From contig JABVXU010000188.1 in NCBI GenBank assembly GCA_013365365.1, forward strand, positions 37,281-101,280: a DNA stretch of 64,000 bases. The letters are read 5' to 3'. Numbering within the stretch: the stretch's first letter is position 1; every line of letters begins with the position of its first letter. The stretch comes from Cruorifilaria tuberocauda (lineage: Eukaryota; Nematoda; Chromadorea; Rhabditida; Onchocercidae). The notes under the pieces were generated by a model that had not been told where the DNA came from, ran no database searches, and worked only from the letters and a program-made list of their open reading frames with translations. A program made the translations under genes and the position numbers. This document shows, one piece after another, positions 24,548 to 39,025 of the stretch.

Positions 24548-27500
24548 TCATGTATAATTATTGGTAAGAAGAAAATTACGTGGATTGAAACTGGCCAAAT
24601 GATGGAAGGAAAGAGCACCAGCCGGAAATGGTACTGTTGGAGTTGGCTTATCCTTATTCTCCTTCTTATGCTTCATACGACGATTCTGGAACCAAATTTT
24701 AACCTGAAATAAAAAATATCTGAGGATAGAGAGGAACAGAGAGAAAAAAACAGTGAAAAATTTCGATGAAGAAATAAAATCGACGTAAGAATCTTTTTTA
24801 AAAGAATCTTAATAATCCTAAAATCATTTTATTCCTGAAATTTCCTCTTTCTTTGTTTCCATTTTTATCGCCTCATGGAAAATTTTCAAACAATTATCCG
24901 ATTATTTTTCTTTGCTTTTATTTTAACTTATCAAATTAACAATAAATTATAGAAATTCGCAAAAGAAAAGGAATTACAAAACAAATTATCGATTCCAATG
25001 AAATTTAAATAATTTAAAATCATTATAAATGAAGATTATAAGCGAAATGGATAGAATGAATGCTTGTAAAATCGATTAAATTCAAATAATTTAATTTTAC
25101 ATTTAATTTAAAAAGTTTGTTGAATTTATAAAATCAGACAAAATGGCTAAATGTTGTGAACAAACTATAAGGTCAACATGTAAATATCTTTAAAGTTTTA
25201 ACTAAATATATTTATTGATTCCTGATTGAAATTAGAATTAAAAGTACGAGTAAAAGTATGAATGATCACTTTAAAGAGGAATGATCCAACTAACTTGTCG
25301 TTCGGTTAGCATTAGCGAATGAGCTATTTCGATGCGCCTCTTTCGGGTCAAATACTTGTTGAAATGAAATTCTTTCTCCAATTCCAGTACTTGATTCCTA
25401 GTATAAGCTGTTCGTTGACGTTTTTCACCTCGATTTGAACCTATACTTTAAAATATTTTATTTCTTTTTTTCTAAATTAACAGTTAAAAAACTTTAAAAA
25501 AGTAACACCATCTTCGTTATAACAAAAATTCTACAACAATAATTCACAGTTGTAGAAATTCTCATTTGATAAATTTAAAGTATAAATTGATAATAATTTC
25601 AATCATTCAAACTATTTATTTCATTTTTATTTTATCACTTACTTTATTACTTATTTTATAAGTATCTATCCGCACTTACTACTTATTATAATTATTATCG
25701 ACTGTTATTTTTTCTGCCATTATTTATTATTATTATTATTATTATTATTTATTGCATCATTAATTATCATTATTGTTTATTGCTATTGCTTTTACCACTT
25801 GAATTGCTAATCATTAATGTTTATCGCTATTATTATCATTTATTTTCATCATTGATTGCTATTTATTATTAGATCATTTATTTTTGGCTCAATTTTCCTA
25901 TAAATTCTATCGCATATAAAATTGATTAAATCCAATCATATTTCATTTCACTAAACCTAAAATAATTTCAAATAAGATAAAGAGAAATTTATCTCAAAAC
26001 AAATTGCAATAAACTATTATTTCATTTGAATGGCTGTTTATACTAAATTTGAAATGAAATATTATGAGTGAAATTTTCTCAGTTAAAATTTATGAAATAT
26101 TACGTAATGGAAAAATTGAACAAATTAAAAGCTGAAAAATGAAATAAACACTTTCTCATATCATGAAAGTAATAATTCATGAAGCGCAAACAATTGTTTG
26201 CTATCCATTACACATTAAATTTCAATTCTCTTCATCCACAGATACACCGGTTCAATTCGTGGTAATAAATTATGATTTGCCTCTTTTTGCAGAGGAGCAG
26301 CAGAAACCTTACCACCTCCTTCATCCTCCTCCAAATTTCCCTCTTCCCTTCTAATTCATCCATTTCTCCCCGATTCCTATCACTGATATCTGTTGTCCGT
26401 CCAACAAATACATATTTTATCTTATGGTTGATCTTAGAAGAGAAGAAGCTCTCTATTCAAATTTATTACCCACTGTTCAACGCATACACACACAAACTAT
26501 CATTTTCACTACTATCAATATTCTCTTCTCTTCCCCTCAAAATTTCAGATCTCGAACTTAAAATTTATTGCACGACCAAATTTACTCCATAAATTACAGA
26601 ATGCCTTATTTCGCAACAAATATTTATTAAATTTCTTGAAATTTTCTTCTCTTTCTTTGAAAAATTTCCAAACGAATAGCTTCAAATACTTTACTTTATT
26701 TTGATAGCTTTTTTTTTTTCTTCAAATAACCTATTGATTGTATTTGGTTATATAAACCAAAAACTGATAACCTCTGATAACCTTAGCATTATTTTAAATC
26801 ATTCCATAAGCAAATGAATTAATCATATAATTTTTCCTAAATTAAAAAAAAAATTATTGGCATTTTTTCTTTTCTCGAAAATTATCGCTTAATATTAATT
26901 GATAATTTTACGGAGAGAATTAAACAATTGTTTGAACTGTTTCAAATAGTTTCAATTTTATTCCAACTTATTTAAGCATCATTTATGGATAGAAGCAATG
27001 GGAAATGATAGTGGTCGTTAGAAGGAATGATTCAATTCGATCAGTAACACTCAGTGGGTGGTAAAGCACATCAAAAAGATACACAAAAGATATTCTCTAA
27101 TTTCTGTAACATCAAAAAACATTGGCCGATTATTTTCCTTTTGAAAATTTAAACCTTTTTTGCAAATGTGATAAGTCATTTTTTTCAACTAAATGCAAAT
27201 TGAATTCAAAGGTGAAAAAAGAAAAGAAAATTTTTGTTCAAAAAAAAAAAAAAAGAAAATTGTCGTTCAAATGCATGGAGAAAATAAGTTTTTCTTTTAA
27301 AATAATTTTTGGTTTTTAAATTTTTAATTACACTGAATTATCATGGAATGAAAAAAATAAACAAATACTAAATTTAAAAATTTGAAAATTGGAAGATAAT
27401 TTTAAATTCATAAAAGACAGTTTGTTTATTTATCAATTATATGTAAAATTGTAAAGGAAAACAGTAATCAGGTAAATTAAAATGAAATATATTTTAATTT

Positions 27501-30500
27501 ATTGACATTCATTTCTTACGATTTATAATTAACAGTTCTATATAAACTTATGCACTTCCAACAAAGAATTTTAATTAATCTATGTAATTGGTTAATTAAT
27601 TAATTAATTAATTTCTCAATAGGTTGCCGATTGTTTGATTTGGAAAGTTAGAAGAAAATGACGAAAACATGTAGATATTTGATTGTCTCCGGAAATCTAT
27701 TTCGACTATCACTTTTTTTAATCCTCTACTGAATTACCCATTTTAACAAGTATTATATTCGATGAGAAATTGAAAGACAAAAATTTGTTGAACTATTTTC
27801 GCTCCCTGAAATTTCCATTAATTAAAGAATTTCATGTCATTGTCATATTGAATCCATGATCAGTAATTCAAGGTAGAAAGTGTCGCAGTCCAATAAGTTC
27901 AGAGATGGAAATGATTCCTTTTGTTATCTTTCTTATCGCCCAAAATTACAATCTTAATGAATCGATTAATCAAAATGAGATTTATTTTCTAATTCACACC
28001 TATGCAAAATATCCCATTTAATTCTTTTGCAAAAATCATTATTAAATTTGTTTGAAGAAAACTTTTTAAATTGCTTGAGATCATATTTTACTTATTTACT
28101 TGTATCTTAAAAAGTTAAATTGAAAGCACCGTGAAAAATTTAATTGATTCTCATAGATTAACATTAAGAGAGGCTTTAAAGTTGCCAAATCAATAATTTT
28201 TCAATATTTTTAGAATAATGAAAATCAGCTTATTAAGCTTATCAACTTGCTGATAATGAGTGGAAGCTATGTAAGCTTAGAATTCAATTCTAATCCTCAA
28301 CCGCCTTCCTCTTAACCTCTGCTGAGAGTATGAAAGTATTAGCATCTATTCAAGCAGTCAAATATTTAAATTTACTGTGGAAGAGATAAGAGTCAAAGTA
28401 TCATTGATAATATTTCAAATTTCGCATCATTGAAAATCTCTACAATCTTATTCTTATACTATCCTCTTATCAATTTTTGATAATTTTTTACAGTAATAGT
28501 AAAAAATGTTTAAATTTTAAAAGACAAAAGAAATAGGAAATTTCGAAATAACAAAAAAGTTTGATCCAAGAAGTAAAAAAGGATACAAGTGTATGTGTAT
28601 GTGTATGCGTGCGTGCGTACGTGCGTGCGTGTGTGTGTGCGTGTGGTGTGTAAGTGTGTTCGAAGTGTCAGTTGAATGGTTTGGTAGAGTTCCCTTTGTC
28701 GGCAAACTCTTCTCTGAAAATGCCGGCCGATTTGCACTCACTCAAACAGTTGCTCGTCTTGGATGCCAAAACTAAAACTTGCTTTTCTTATCAATTCTGA
28801 TCCGATTTAAATTCGATTATTTCAATGATTTAAATGCACACGACACACGCACACACGCATGCACGCATGCACGCACACATACATAAATTAACATTTTAAA
28901 TCAATTCAATCGATATAAATTATGTAAAAATTCAACTTAATTACTACTTATCCAAACAAAACTTATTCAAATATTTTGTAAACAAATTCTTAGTGTCAAC
29001 ATAATATTACACAGAGAAATATATGTCATCATGAAAATACTTTACTCCATATCACTATCACTACGTTATCATTGCTTATCAAATGATATACCTAATGTTT
29101 CTCAAAAATAACTCATTCTTTTTCCTCCTACAAATAATTCTATCAAATTTAATTCAATTTAATAATCATTTCAATTATGATTATTCATACTAACTAACAT
29201 TACTTAAGTAAACAACAATAAACAAATCGAGAATACAGTAATTTCAAACAACAATATATAAATTTTTTTTCCAATGAATTTTAAGCTTAGTTACTATTCA
29301 AATTTAAATTTCGTTGAAATTAAGTGCAGAAATTGATCGAATGCCGATCAATCGATCAATGGAAGAAGTCCCTTTGAACAGTTGATAAAATGCTCTTGTG
29401 CAATACCGTAATTAATCACTAGCGGTTAATGAAAGGAATACCGACTACTATATGTTTATGCATATGTGGGCCTCTTTCTTTGTCTCTCTTCTCAATCCAT
29501 CATCCTTCAATCATCTTTTCTAAATTGCAAAAAAACGTTTAAGTTTAAGCAGAGAAGAGAAAAAAATTCTTTTTGAATTGAACTTTTCTTATATTTGGCT
29601 CTTTGCAATTCGTCAATCTTTATCATTTATCACTTCTCTTATCAATTCATTCTTCCTTATTGATATTGATATGTGAATTATTTCATTGATAATTTTGTTA
29701 GATTAACCAGATTATCACTTTTGTAATTGATAAATTGTAAACATTTCTCTTACTAACACAGCATTATTGTTATATGCACTTAATGTGCTGATAATGATAA
29801 TGATAGTGATAACAAATGATAATGGTAGTGATAACAAGTGATAATTATAAACAATATAGATTGCAGTAGTTGTTGTCATCAAATGAAGCAATGATTGAAG
29901 GCTAATTAGCTATAATGGATTTTAAAGATTTCAAAACTGATTGCTAGTTAAAGTATAATGAATTTGTAAAAGGTAGAAAAGTAGGAAAGTCAAAAAAGTT
30001 AGTAGTAATTCATGTCAAATGGCTAATTGAGAAATTCAAATATTATCACGCGAATAAAAATAACCGTAATTCAGTAAGCCGAATGTTTCAAAATAAACAT
30101 ATCATATTAGAGTTTATCAATTATCAATAAAATTTTTTTCAATTACCCTTTCTTTAGAAAGAAATAGAAATATTATTGTTAACATGATTTAATTAATTTT
30201 TAATAAATTTAATAAATTCAATTAGATTTTTCAAACTTATCCTCTTCCATTGAGTTTGAGCTTAAATTTAGATTGACTAAAAAAATTTGTAGCATAAAAA
30301 TAAGTAAAATTTAAAATATTTAAAAACTATTGGAATATTTGAAACCTAAAATTTTTGTATATAAAATTTAACAAATTATTCACTACTAATAGTTATAAAA
30401 ATAAAATCATCACATTTATATATTTTTCAATTAAAAAAAATTAGATTTAAATTTAAATCTTATGGAAAAATATCAAAAAAAATTTTTTTTTTTACTTTTT

Positions 30501-33500
30501 CCAATCGATCTTTTTTTTTCTTTGGAAAGAAATATTTTAAAACTGTTATAGTTTGAGCTGATTCATTTTGCGGTTACAACACAAATTTAATTTTAAATTT
30601 ATGAAGTTCGAAGAAATTTACATATTTATTTGAAATATGTGCAACAGATGTATATTTCTCCATTTGAAAAATAACATTTTCTACAGTCTGAAGGGATGGA
30701 TAGGTACAAGCAATTTATTTACTATCCATCTGGCATAATATCGCCGATCCAGGCGATCGCCATCATCAATGCTATCACTGATACGACTGACGTCTGTCGC
30801 CATCGAATAAACTCCCTTCTTCCTATTATAATTAATGATATACTGTAGTGGTGTGGATATGTGTGTGCTATGCCTTCATCCGATCATATTAATCATTTTC
30901 AAGATGTACACACACACACGGAGAGAGAGAGAGAGAGAGGGAGAGAGAGAGGGAGAAATATAATAAACTAAAATTATTTATGCAAATTAATTTCAACTTA
31001 ACAGAATATATTTATATTTCAGATAGTATAAAATTCATATATTATATGAAAAAGAAATATAATTAACATTTTTGAAAGTAACAAATTACTCCAATTACTT
31101 ATTTAGCAGAAAGTTTTGATATTACCATTGATCTTATCATTGTTTATTTTTAAAAGAATTCATACAAATAGATAATGTATTAATGTTATCATTTTCATAT
31201 CACTAAAAGAAATATCTGTCGAAGACATTAATTCATTCCACCAATCACTTAATTAGTTGTCTTTCTTTTTTCTTTTTTTCTTTTTGAATCATTTAGGAGA
31301 AATTGAGAAGAAAAAAAAAAGTGAACAAAATTTCTTCACATGTATTATAAATATTATCATCAAGTTTTATATCAGAATAATGAAATTATAATCACAAAAA
31401 AGAAAATCTTTCATTAAATTTTATCTTTATTAAGAGCATATTTGAAATACCAACAGGTTTAACCTGATTAATGCATGAAAATTTAAGTGTTCAACTAAAT
31501 TATATTCTCATGTTAAATTAACATACCAATACAATATCAGTAAGAGATAAAAATTTTGTGTTTGTTAAATTCTTTTAATGTCTTTCAAGTTTAGCAATAG
31601 TTTTTAAAATGTAAAAATGACCGACTAATGAAATTTATGTTCTGTCAGGCAACAAAATTTATTTTAAATTTTTTAGACAAAAAATGGAACTTCTTGTTTT
31701 TTTTTTCCTCCACCCAAATGAAATGTAATATCATTTAAAAGTTGGAAAAAATTAATTTATCATAACCCGTTTTAATTTATGAGGCACAAAAAAAGAATAT
31801 GTCATCAGCTTATTTCGGTTTGCTTTATTGTTTTCTCAACAACAAGTTTGAATTTAACGTTAAATTTAACTTCTTAAATTAAACTTTTGAATTTCAAAGT
31901 GCAAAAAACTTTTAATTTAATAACTAATCATATTAATAAAAGCGTGATATCATAATTTAATTTTCAGTCAGGTTAGTGCAGCACGAAATAAAACTTATTC
32001 TATCAAATTGTATTTATTTCAATTTTCCAAAAACTTCAAAAGTATTTTTCAATTCTCAAACTTTTGATTTAAATTTAAATTTATAAGCATTTATTATTAT
32101 ATTTATAAGCAATCATTGTATTACCTTATCAGATGGTATAGTTACATTATCACTCGTAATTTCAACACTTTAAAATGAACGAACTTTGCAAAAACAAATT
32201 GAATACAATTTGCATGTGTCTAGCGAATGGCACATTAATTGTAAAACCTCTCCAATCATTTTCTCTACCAAATAATTAATTAATTAATTTTGGTATGTCA
32301 TTGTTTAATGACCGAATGCATTTAAACAAAGTACTGCTTGTAAAGGATTAAAAAAGAGAGAGGAAGAGAGAAACATTGCTAAAACTGATGAAACGATCGT
32401 ATACCTTAAGGGAAGCTAAAGAGATATATGATGATTAATTGTTAGCTGAGATAAATGTCTAAAGATACACGAATATATAAGCATTAATATCCTGGAAAAA
32501 ATGATCATGATGGAAATTTTTTAAATTTCCAAATGAATTATTATTTCAATATGTGCTTTTTGTTATAAATATGTTATTAAGTCATTCATATAAAGGCTTA
32601 TTCAATGGTATATTCATTGACAAGTAACTAAAGCTATGATAAAAATATAATCTTATCAATAGAAAATATGATGGAAATCATGAATACAATATAAAATATT
32701 CAAAATTCATGAATATAAAATATCCAAATGAAAAGAATCGGAACGCAAAATGAAAGGAAAAAAAAAAAGAAATTTGATTAGCTAATATTCAGCATATTAA
32801 TACAGTTTAAAGAAATGATAATTAAAATTTATTTTTTTTTTAATTTATCATTTTCAACAAGCATTCTTTCATGAATATAAAAAATTCAAATGAAAGGAGA
32901 AATTTGATTAGCTAATATTCAGCATATTAATACAGTTTAAAGAAATGATAATTTAAATTTACTTAAAAACAATTTAAAAAAAAAAATTATCTATCGGTAA
33001 CTAACATTTAATTTCACGAAAATGGTTACCTTTAACTGTGAAAGAACTAATTCATCATACAGTTCTTTACAAAACGGAAAAAAAGAAACGTTGAGGTATT
33101 GGTGTCGCAATGATCTGAGAGAATTGTACTGAATATGAAAAATGACGGTTTATCAGCTTGAACAGAAGAAAATGCAGAAAATCATTTTTCACGAAATTTG
33201 AACAGAGAGAAAAAAAAAAAGAAAGAATGACAAGAAACGAAAAAAAAAAAACGATCGGAGTTGCAGGCCGAAGCGTAATTATCTCTGAACGTCACCACCG
33301 ATACTACCGTATACCAAAAAATGCCATGTAAGAATTTAACACTTCCTGTGTTTTTTTTTTGCTTTTTTTTTCAGTATTTTTAGGATGCTAAATATTATCA
33401 GTGAATGATAATCTGATAAGTTATCATAGATAAAATATCACATGATAAGATTTGATAAAATTATGAGCTTTTTTTTTTCAACTGATAATTTAAATGAAAA

Positions 33501-36500
33501 AAACAATCATTTATTGCTATAGCGAAGTTAGATAATTCTGAGCAATCATGCTCAAAGATATCAGATCAGACATTAACTATCTGAAATAAATTGATCATGA
33601 CAGTTGTTGGAAACCTGTTCATTGATCAGATTCTTCTTGAATGATTCAGTGATAAGTGAATTTTACCGGTAAATTATAAGAATATTTTGTTAGTTTTCTC
33701 GTTTCTCTCGAGATTTTCTCATAATTATCATATCACATGACTGAGAGGAATAATCTCATATACATATATTACAAATATTGTACATAGAATAAAAACTTTT
33801 AGCTAAAATTACTCATCCAAAAAATATTTCAAGCAAGCCAATAATTAATTTGTAATATTTGTAAATTTGATTCCTAAATTGAAAACTATTAATCCATTTT
33901 CCAAATCGTTTTAATAGACTAAGTCTCTTTAGTGAAAATTTTAAATAAGTAAAATATTTTTGAACGGACTGAAAAGACTAATAAGATTTCAAAAATTTTA
34001 AGTTTCATTATGTTATGCTTGATAAGGAAAAGATAAGATGATAAGTAAGTGAAAATGACATTACTGCCAATGCTAACTATAATATCTTCTCTATCTGTCA
34101 CGTCCACAATTCTCTCTAACTTAATTTTTAAAAGTATATGTACTTATATATTTATTTATCTGCTGCTTATTGGTTAATCAAACTTTTTCAAGTTATCTAT
34201 TTCATTCTATTGTAATTATAGTATTTCTCTCTTCGCTGAATTTATCACTATTATTAAATTGGATAGAAAACGAAATAAAGAATTTATCATTGGGAAATTT
34301 CTGAAAGTTTCAAAGTGATATTTAAATTCTCTAGAAAAAAAAAATACAAATAAAGTACACAAATGTTATGCACGACTTATAATTACTTCCAGAAGCTTTC
34401 CATGAATATAAGTGATTATTAGATGTACATTTCGCATCACAATGAATAATCCCTTCCCTGGTATTTCAATTTGGCATTTTTGAAATTGCTGAGGAAGGGT
34501 GGATGAGAAGGCTAAGCCTTTTAAATAATATCTATCAACCCATTTTTAATCAATTTTCGAGGATATCGCATCGTTCTAACAACCAAATATTGTCAATCAA
34601 TTGCAAAAGACAAACTGATAAAAATTTAAATAATAAATAATTCACTGATCTAATAAAGCATGCATGTGAAGAATACGTTTATTTTTCGTTAATCTTAGAA
34701 AATTCTCAACAAAAATAAAAATAAGAGGGATGTGCTGTGCATGAAAATAATACTTAAGAAAATGAAAATCATTCGGAAAAAATGAAAAAATCCCTTTCAG
34801 CCATTTTCAGACGAAGATTTCCATCTCGCCTGAGTTTCCTATCAATTATCATATTTGAAGTAAAATAGTGATTTTGTCCGATATGGTTCCACTTCATATT
34901 CTATTCAATATATCTAACTTAGTATAGAATTCATGATATGACTACCCATCTGGGATATATTGAAACACATCATTCATTATTGTTTTTAAGTAATATCTAA
35001 GAAAACGAATAACTGCATTTAAGAAAGAGAGTAACAAGAAACACAAATTAAACAGCTTGGAAATGGATTAAAAATCGTTAATTTTATCATTTTTTAAAAT
35101 TACCAAATTCGCAACAATTTCAAAATTTAAATTCATTTCATTGATATGAGAAATCTTGCTATTATTTATAACTAAAAATATTACAATTCTGCTAACATCT
35201 GAGTTGGATTAAATGTTGTCATTATCAATATTCTAAATATTATTTGATTGAAACAAATTAGTACAGCTGTTCATTTACTATTACAGTATGATATTTTCAG
35301 ATTAAACTAAATCTTTTACGTTAAATTCAACATTATCTTAATATTAGTTTGGATAAATAATCAATAAATTAAAAAAAGTATTTTATAAAAGTACCATAAT
35401 CCTGATATTATTTATGATAAACAGAATTTGTATTGTAAAATTACATGCAAATTTTTCATTATTGTATATTTCAATCACTGTTACGGAATGAATTCAATCG
35501 AACTAAGCTATCAGAAATTTTGATTTTACATTTATATGAAAGTACTTAATTTTCACGTACATCACTGCGCTACATCAAATTTCATTTCAATGTTTTCTAA
35601 ATTCAAATTAAATTAATTATTAACTTACCGCTTGCTGAATGAACCCGCGTCATCCACGGATAAACCGCTACATTGTTTTTCTCTTCGTCATCCTCATCCT
35701 TTTCACCATTTTTACCATTCTTACTCCATTCTCCGTTATTGTAACCACAAGATGAACTCTGTAATTCAACTAAATCAATTTTAATTTTTAAATAATAAAA
35801 AGAACTCGAAAATACTCAAGCAAGATTTGAATTGAATTCACATTTTTTTCAGTCTTTTTCAGTAGTTCCAACTTTTCAAAACTATCCAATAAACTTTGCA
35901 AATCATTGATGATTTAAATAAAATTTTCATAATTCATATTATAATGAGAAAGTCAAATATTACGTTGAATTGAGTGATAAAAGTGATATTTTCAATATTT
36001 GAAAAGAAATAAGAAATTAAAAAAAATATTAGAAAATTTGAAGTATTAAGGAAAAATTGATGTTATCATGACACATTTGATGATAACACATACAATTTGA
36101 ATAGCTAAAATTTTTTAAAATTTTAATATAACGGATCACTTGTTACCTTATCCATGCAAACATACCAAATGGGTGATGAGAGAGATTAGAAAATAAGCGA
36201 AGATATGAGGAAGAATTAGATTGAATAGTCGGTTCATCAAACGATAGATCTTATCATATAGCATGCCTTATATGAATGAATGATTAAGGATGGAAAGGCA
36301 ACGACTGAGTAATTATTGATCGTTTTTTTCAAACCTATTTTCATCATGAAACCTATTTCATTCAAACCTATATTGAATAAGTTTTTTATTATATTATAAA
36401 AACAAAATAATATCTTAAATATTGTAAACTGATTAAAAATTAGCAATTAAAGAGATTAATAATGATAATTTTACATAAATGTAAAAATGAATGAATGATA

Positions 36501-38513
36501 TATTTTGGTTTTTCTTAATTTATAATTAAAATAATCCAAAAAAGAAACACGAATTACACGTGCATGGAAATTTGTTGAAAAATGAAAGGCCAAGAGATAG
36601 GAAAAGACACATTATCGATGTAATAAATCTGAATTAATTGGCTCAATGCCTTTCATTTGATTTATTAAAACTCATTAACAGTGAACATTCCTACCAAAAC
36701 TAACGACTTTCGCTTCTTTAAAAATGTTGCCATTTATTTGATTAAAAATTTTTCACTCTTAAAATAATACTTTTAATATTAATAACTATTGCTTATAGAG
36801 TAAGCATTAGCAAGCTTGAAATGCTAATTCATTCATAGAAATTAAATACGTTCACTTCATTCAAAAATTAATTATTCCATCTCTTTTCCCCTTCAATACA
36901 AACCTATTTGAATCTAAAATTCTGGCCTATTCTGCCTTTCCAATCTGCAACAATTACAATTATTATGGTGATGAAATTAGCCTAACCAGCTGCTTGCTTG
37001 AAAGAAATCTACAGTATACATTCCATATCAGATTGCATGTTACAGTAAAATGAGACTATTATTACTTAAGAAATATAATTACCATTGTTAGCAACTAATT
37101 AAAATGGCAAACCTTATCTTATCACTTATCATTTCAATTACAATCTATCGATAAATTTCCACGTTCATTCAACCATAAACGCAATATGTCATAGGAAAAG
37201 TCTTATACAATTGCTTACTTATATGTAACAGAAGTTAATAAATTAAGTAACAAGTAATTTCTTGAGGGAACTAATGGTAATTTCATAACAGGTTAAAAAG
37301 TAACTGTCTGTTTTTTGCTGCAGATTTGAAATTTCACATAATCTTGTACTAAAAATCTTTTTAATATCTATCATTGTAAATTAATGCTTAAAGTGTTCGA
37401 GTAATTATTTACTAGTATCGCAATAGATAACTTTGGGCTAAGATGTAACTGTAAACTAAAACCTGTAAAGACCGTAAAAGTGAAATAATTACACTTGCAA
37501 TTAGTTCATTTTTACAATGATGATACCTGGGGAAATGATGATACCTGGGGAAACAGTGATGAGGTAAACATAGTAGTAAAACATTCTATTCTAATTCTCC
37601 ATCATTTAAGCAGACCAAATTGGCTTTACCTTTGCAGCTATTCCCCCTAGTCCGATGGAATTGAACGAACTGAACGAAAATCCAAGCATTTGCATGAAAC
37701 TGAAATAATCCGGTTATCTTTATTTGATTAGAATTACGCTGATTCCGTGTAAATCGTTCGTTGATCTTGATCTCAAATGTTGACATTAGGTCCAATAAAG
37801 ATTAAAATCGAAACCAAGTCCAGACATTACAATCGTTACAATATATTTCTCGATGAGAAGTTTGAGTGAAAAAGGCTTCAGAGGAATAGAGAAGCTGAAG
37901 ATGACAGACTTGTGAGATTAATATTAAGAATATTTATATGAAAGTTTAAAAATGCCGAGAATTTTGATCTATTTAAAGGTCATCAAGTAAGATCAATCAT
38001 TTGAATTGAATTCGATATGGTTCACACAGGTAAATTTTACTTTACATTTGCGGAAATTTCAATTTTTTTCAAATTATTACATTTTCAAATAAATTTTCCC
38101 TAACAAAATATATCTATGAATTGCTATTTATAAGAAATCTTTCTTCAACTGTACAAACACTTAGACAAATACAAACATTGAATCAATTACTGATAAAAGC
38201 CATTAAACCAATTTTACGCATTGTTGAAAGAAATTAATCGATGATAAGAGCATATCAACCTATCAATGATATCTTCAAGCACTATCACTACTAGTTACTG
38301 ATACTTAAAAAGGATAAATTTACCGACCGGACCATGTTGACTGGAATCAGGAGCACTATATTGCGCATTTGGATAATACGATGGACCAGATACAGGTGTT
38401 GTTGCAGAATTGTTTGTCGCTGTAAGCCTTGAATTCGTCTGTTGCTGGTGTTGATGTTGCTGATCATAGTAATAATTTGAGATCTCTGGTGCAAATTGCT
38501 CTGCTGATGTCAT
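24548..38513 (-). CDS. lin-39: Hox protein LIN-39 (Scr/Dfd-like homeodomain)
   Basis: Five minus-strand exons: 38305-38513, 37630-37699, 35629-35758, 25295-25440 and 24548-24703 (711 nt, 236 residues). Exon 1 encodes a Gln/His/Ser-rich N-terminus. Exon 3 is acidic and carries the hexapeptide [12 protein letters not shown], which recruits the PBC cofactor (CEH-20). The homeodomain runs from [20 protein letters not shown] to [16 protein letters not shown], 60 residues, split between positions 44 and 45 (25426-25295 and 24703-24656). This matches C. elegans LIN-39 nearly residue for residue over the parts I recall. LIN-39 patterns mid-body cells, vulval precursors and migrating neuroblasts. Exon 3, 4 and 5 junctions are firm. 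The exon 1 donor is less sure: a better-looking GTAAAT at 38323 breaks phase, so I used GTATCA at 38304. Intron 3 is 10.2 kb and intron 2 is 1.9 kb, both candidate regulatory space. Confidence 0.93.
28588..28650. repeat. Alternating GT/GC purine-pyrimidine tract
   Basis: A GTGT/GCGT run with Z-DNA-forming composition in the large lin-39 intron. Its complement-type partner is the CA tract at 28836-28883. Confidence 0.85.
28836..28883. repeat. Alternating CA/GC tract, inverted relative to 28588-28650
   Basis: A CACACG/GCATGCACGCATGCACGC run with GCATGC palindromes. Its orientation is opposite to the GT tract about 190 bp upstream. Confidence 0.85.
30681..30880 (-). other. GC-richer island with palindromes and a 40-codon minus-strand frame
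   Basis: The island holds GATGGATAG (30695-30703) with its exact complement at 30722-30730, ATCGCC/GGCGAT (30740-30745 and 30752-30757), and the 10-bp palindrome GGCGATCGCC (30752-30761). On the minus strand an ATG frame at 30803-30681 encodes 40 residues beginning [20 protein letters not shown]; it stays open about 24 codons upstream of the ATG. The composition is consistent with either a conserved enhancer or a small exon; no family is recognised. Confidence 0.4.
30908..30955. repeat. (CA)n then (GA)n microsatellite
   Basis: A short CA run passes directly into a GAGAGA/GGGAGA run inside the lin-39 intron. Confidence 0.9.
32708..32963. repeat. Interspersed direct duplication of about 60-100 bp
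   Basis: The segment at about 32769-32832 (containing TTTGATTAGCTAATATTCAG) recurs at about 32899-32963 with very few changes, at an offset of 130 bp. Both copies are preceded by CATGAATATAAA and CAAATGAAA(A)G. Confidence 0.8.
37517..37552. repeat. 18-bp tandem duplication
   Basis: ATGATGATACCTGGGGAA is repeated twice in direct tandem, in lin-39 intron 2, about 80 bp from exon 2. Confidence 0.8.
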
Positions 38514-39025
38514 ATTTTCAGGTAATAATCATCCACTAAGCCAATACTGATTCACCAAAACTTTTTTATTACAAGTAATTATCAATAAAGTAACGCAAAA
38601 TATTTTGTTCAAAATGATAATTGCAAAACGTATTCCACTAATTCACGTTTTTCAGTAGCAACGTTAAACAGTACGAATGAAGCAACGTAGCGTTGCCGCG
38701 TAACTTTATCGCTGTATTGAAACATACAATATTAAATGATACGATCCTCTGAATATCAAACACCAAACTCCTCTCGTCTTTCCTTATTCAAATCTAAAAT
38801 GTTAATTTTTACTGAGAATCACCAATAAACGCTTTCCGCGACATCTCATACTCTCGTACAATCACGTTTTTCCCTTCATGTCCTGTTTTAGGAACAGTTT
38901 TCCGGTTACTGAAACAGTAAAGAATGAAAGAATGAATGAAGGGGAAAAGAAATCATAGGAAAGCAGAGAAAAGGATCAGATAGAATAAGGTGGAAAGAGA
39001 GTTTTCCCGATGGATACCCCCTCCC

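Larger units (their letters stand above)
25441..35628 (-). other. 10.2 kb lin-39 intron with simple repeats and GC-richer islands
   Basis: The intron separates the hexapeptide exon from the homeobox. Most is low-complexity AT-rich DNA with many TTATCA/TGATAA and TAAT motifs. Islands of more balanced composition occur at about 28670-28780, 30680-30880 and 33240-33320, and are described separately where structure is visible. I found no second conserved gene inside. Confidence 0.7.

Noticed and set aside
28510..28775. Open frames over the GT tract on both strands
   Set aside because: Driven by the alternating GT/GC repeat; the part beyond the repeat is open on both strands, so it has no frame-specific signal.
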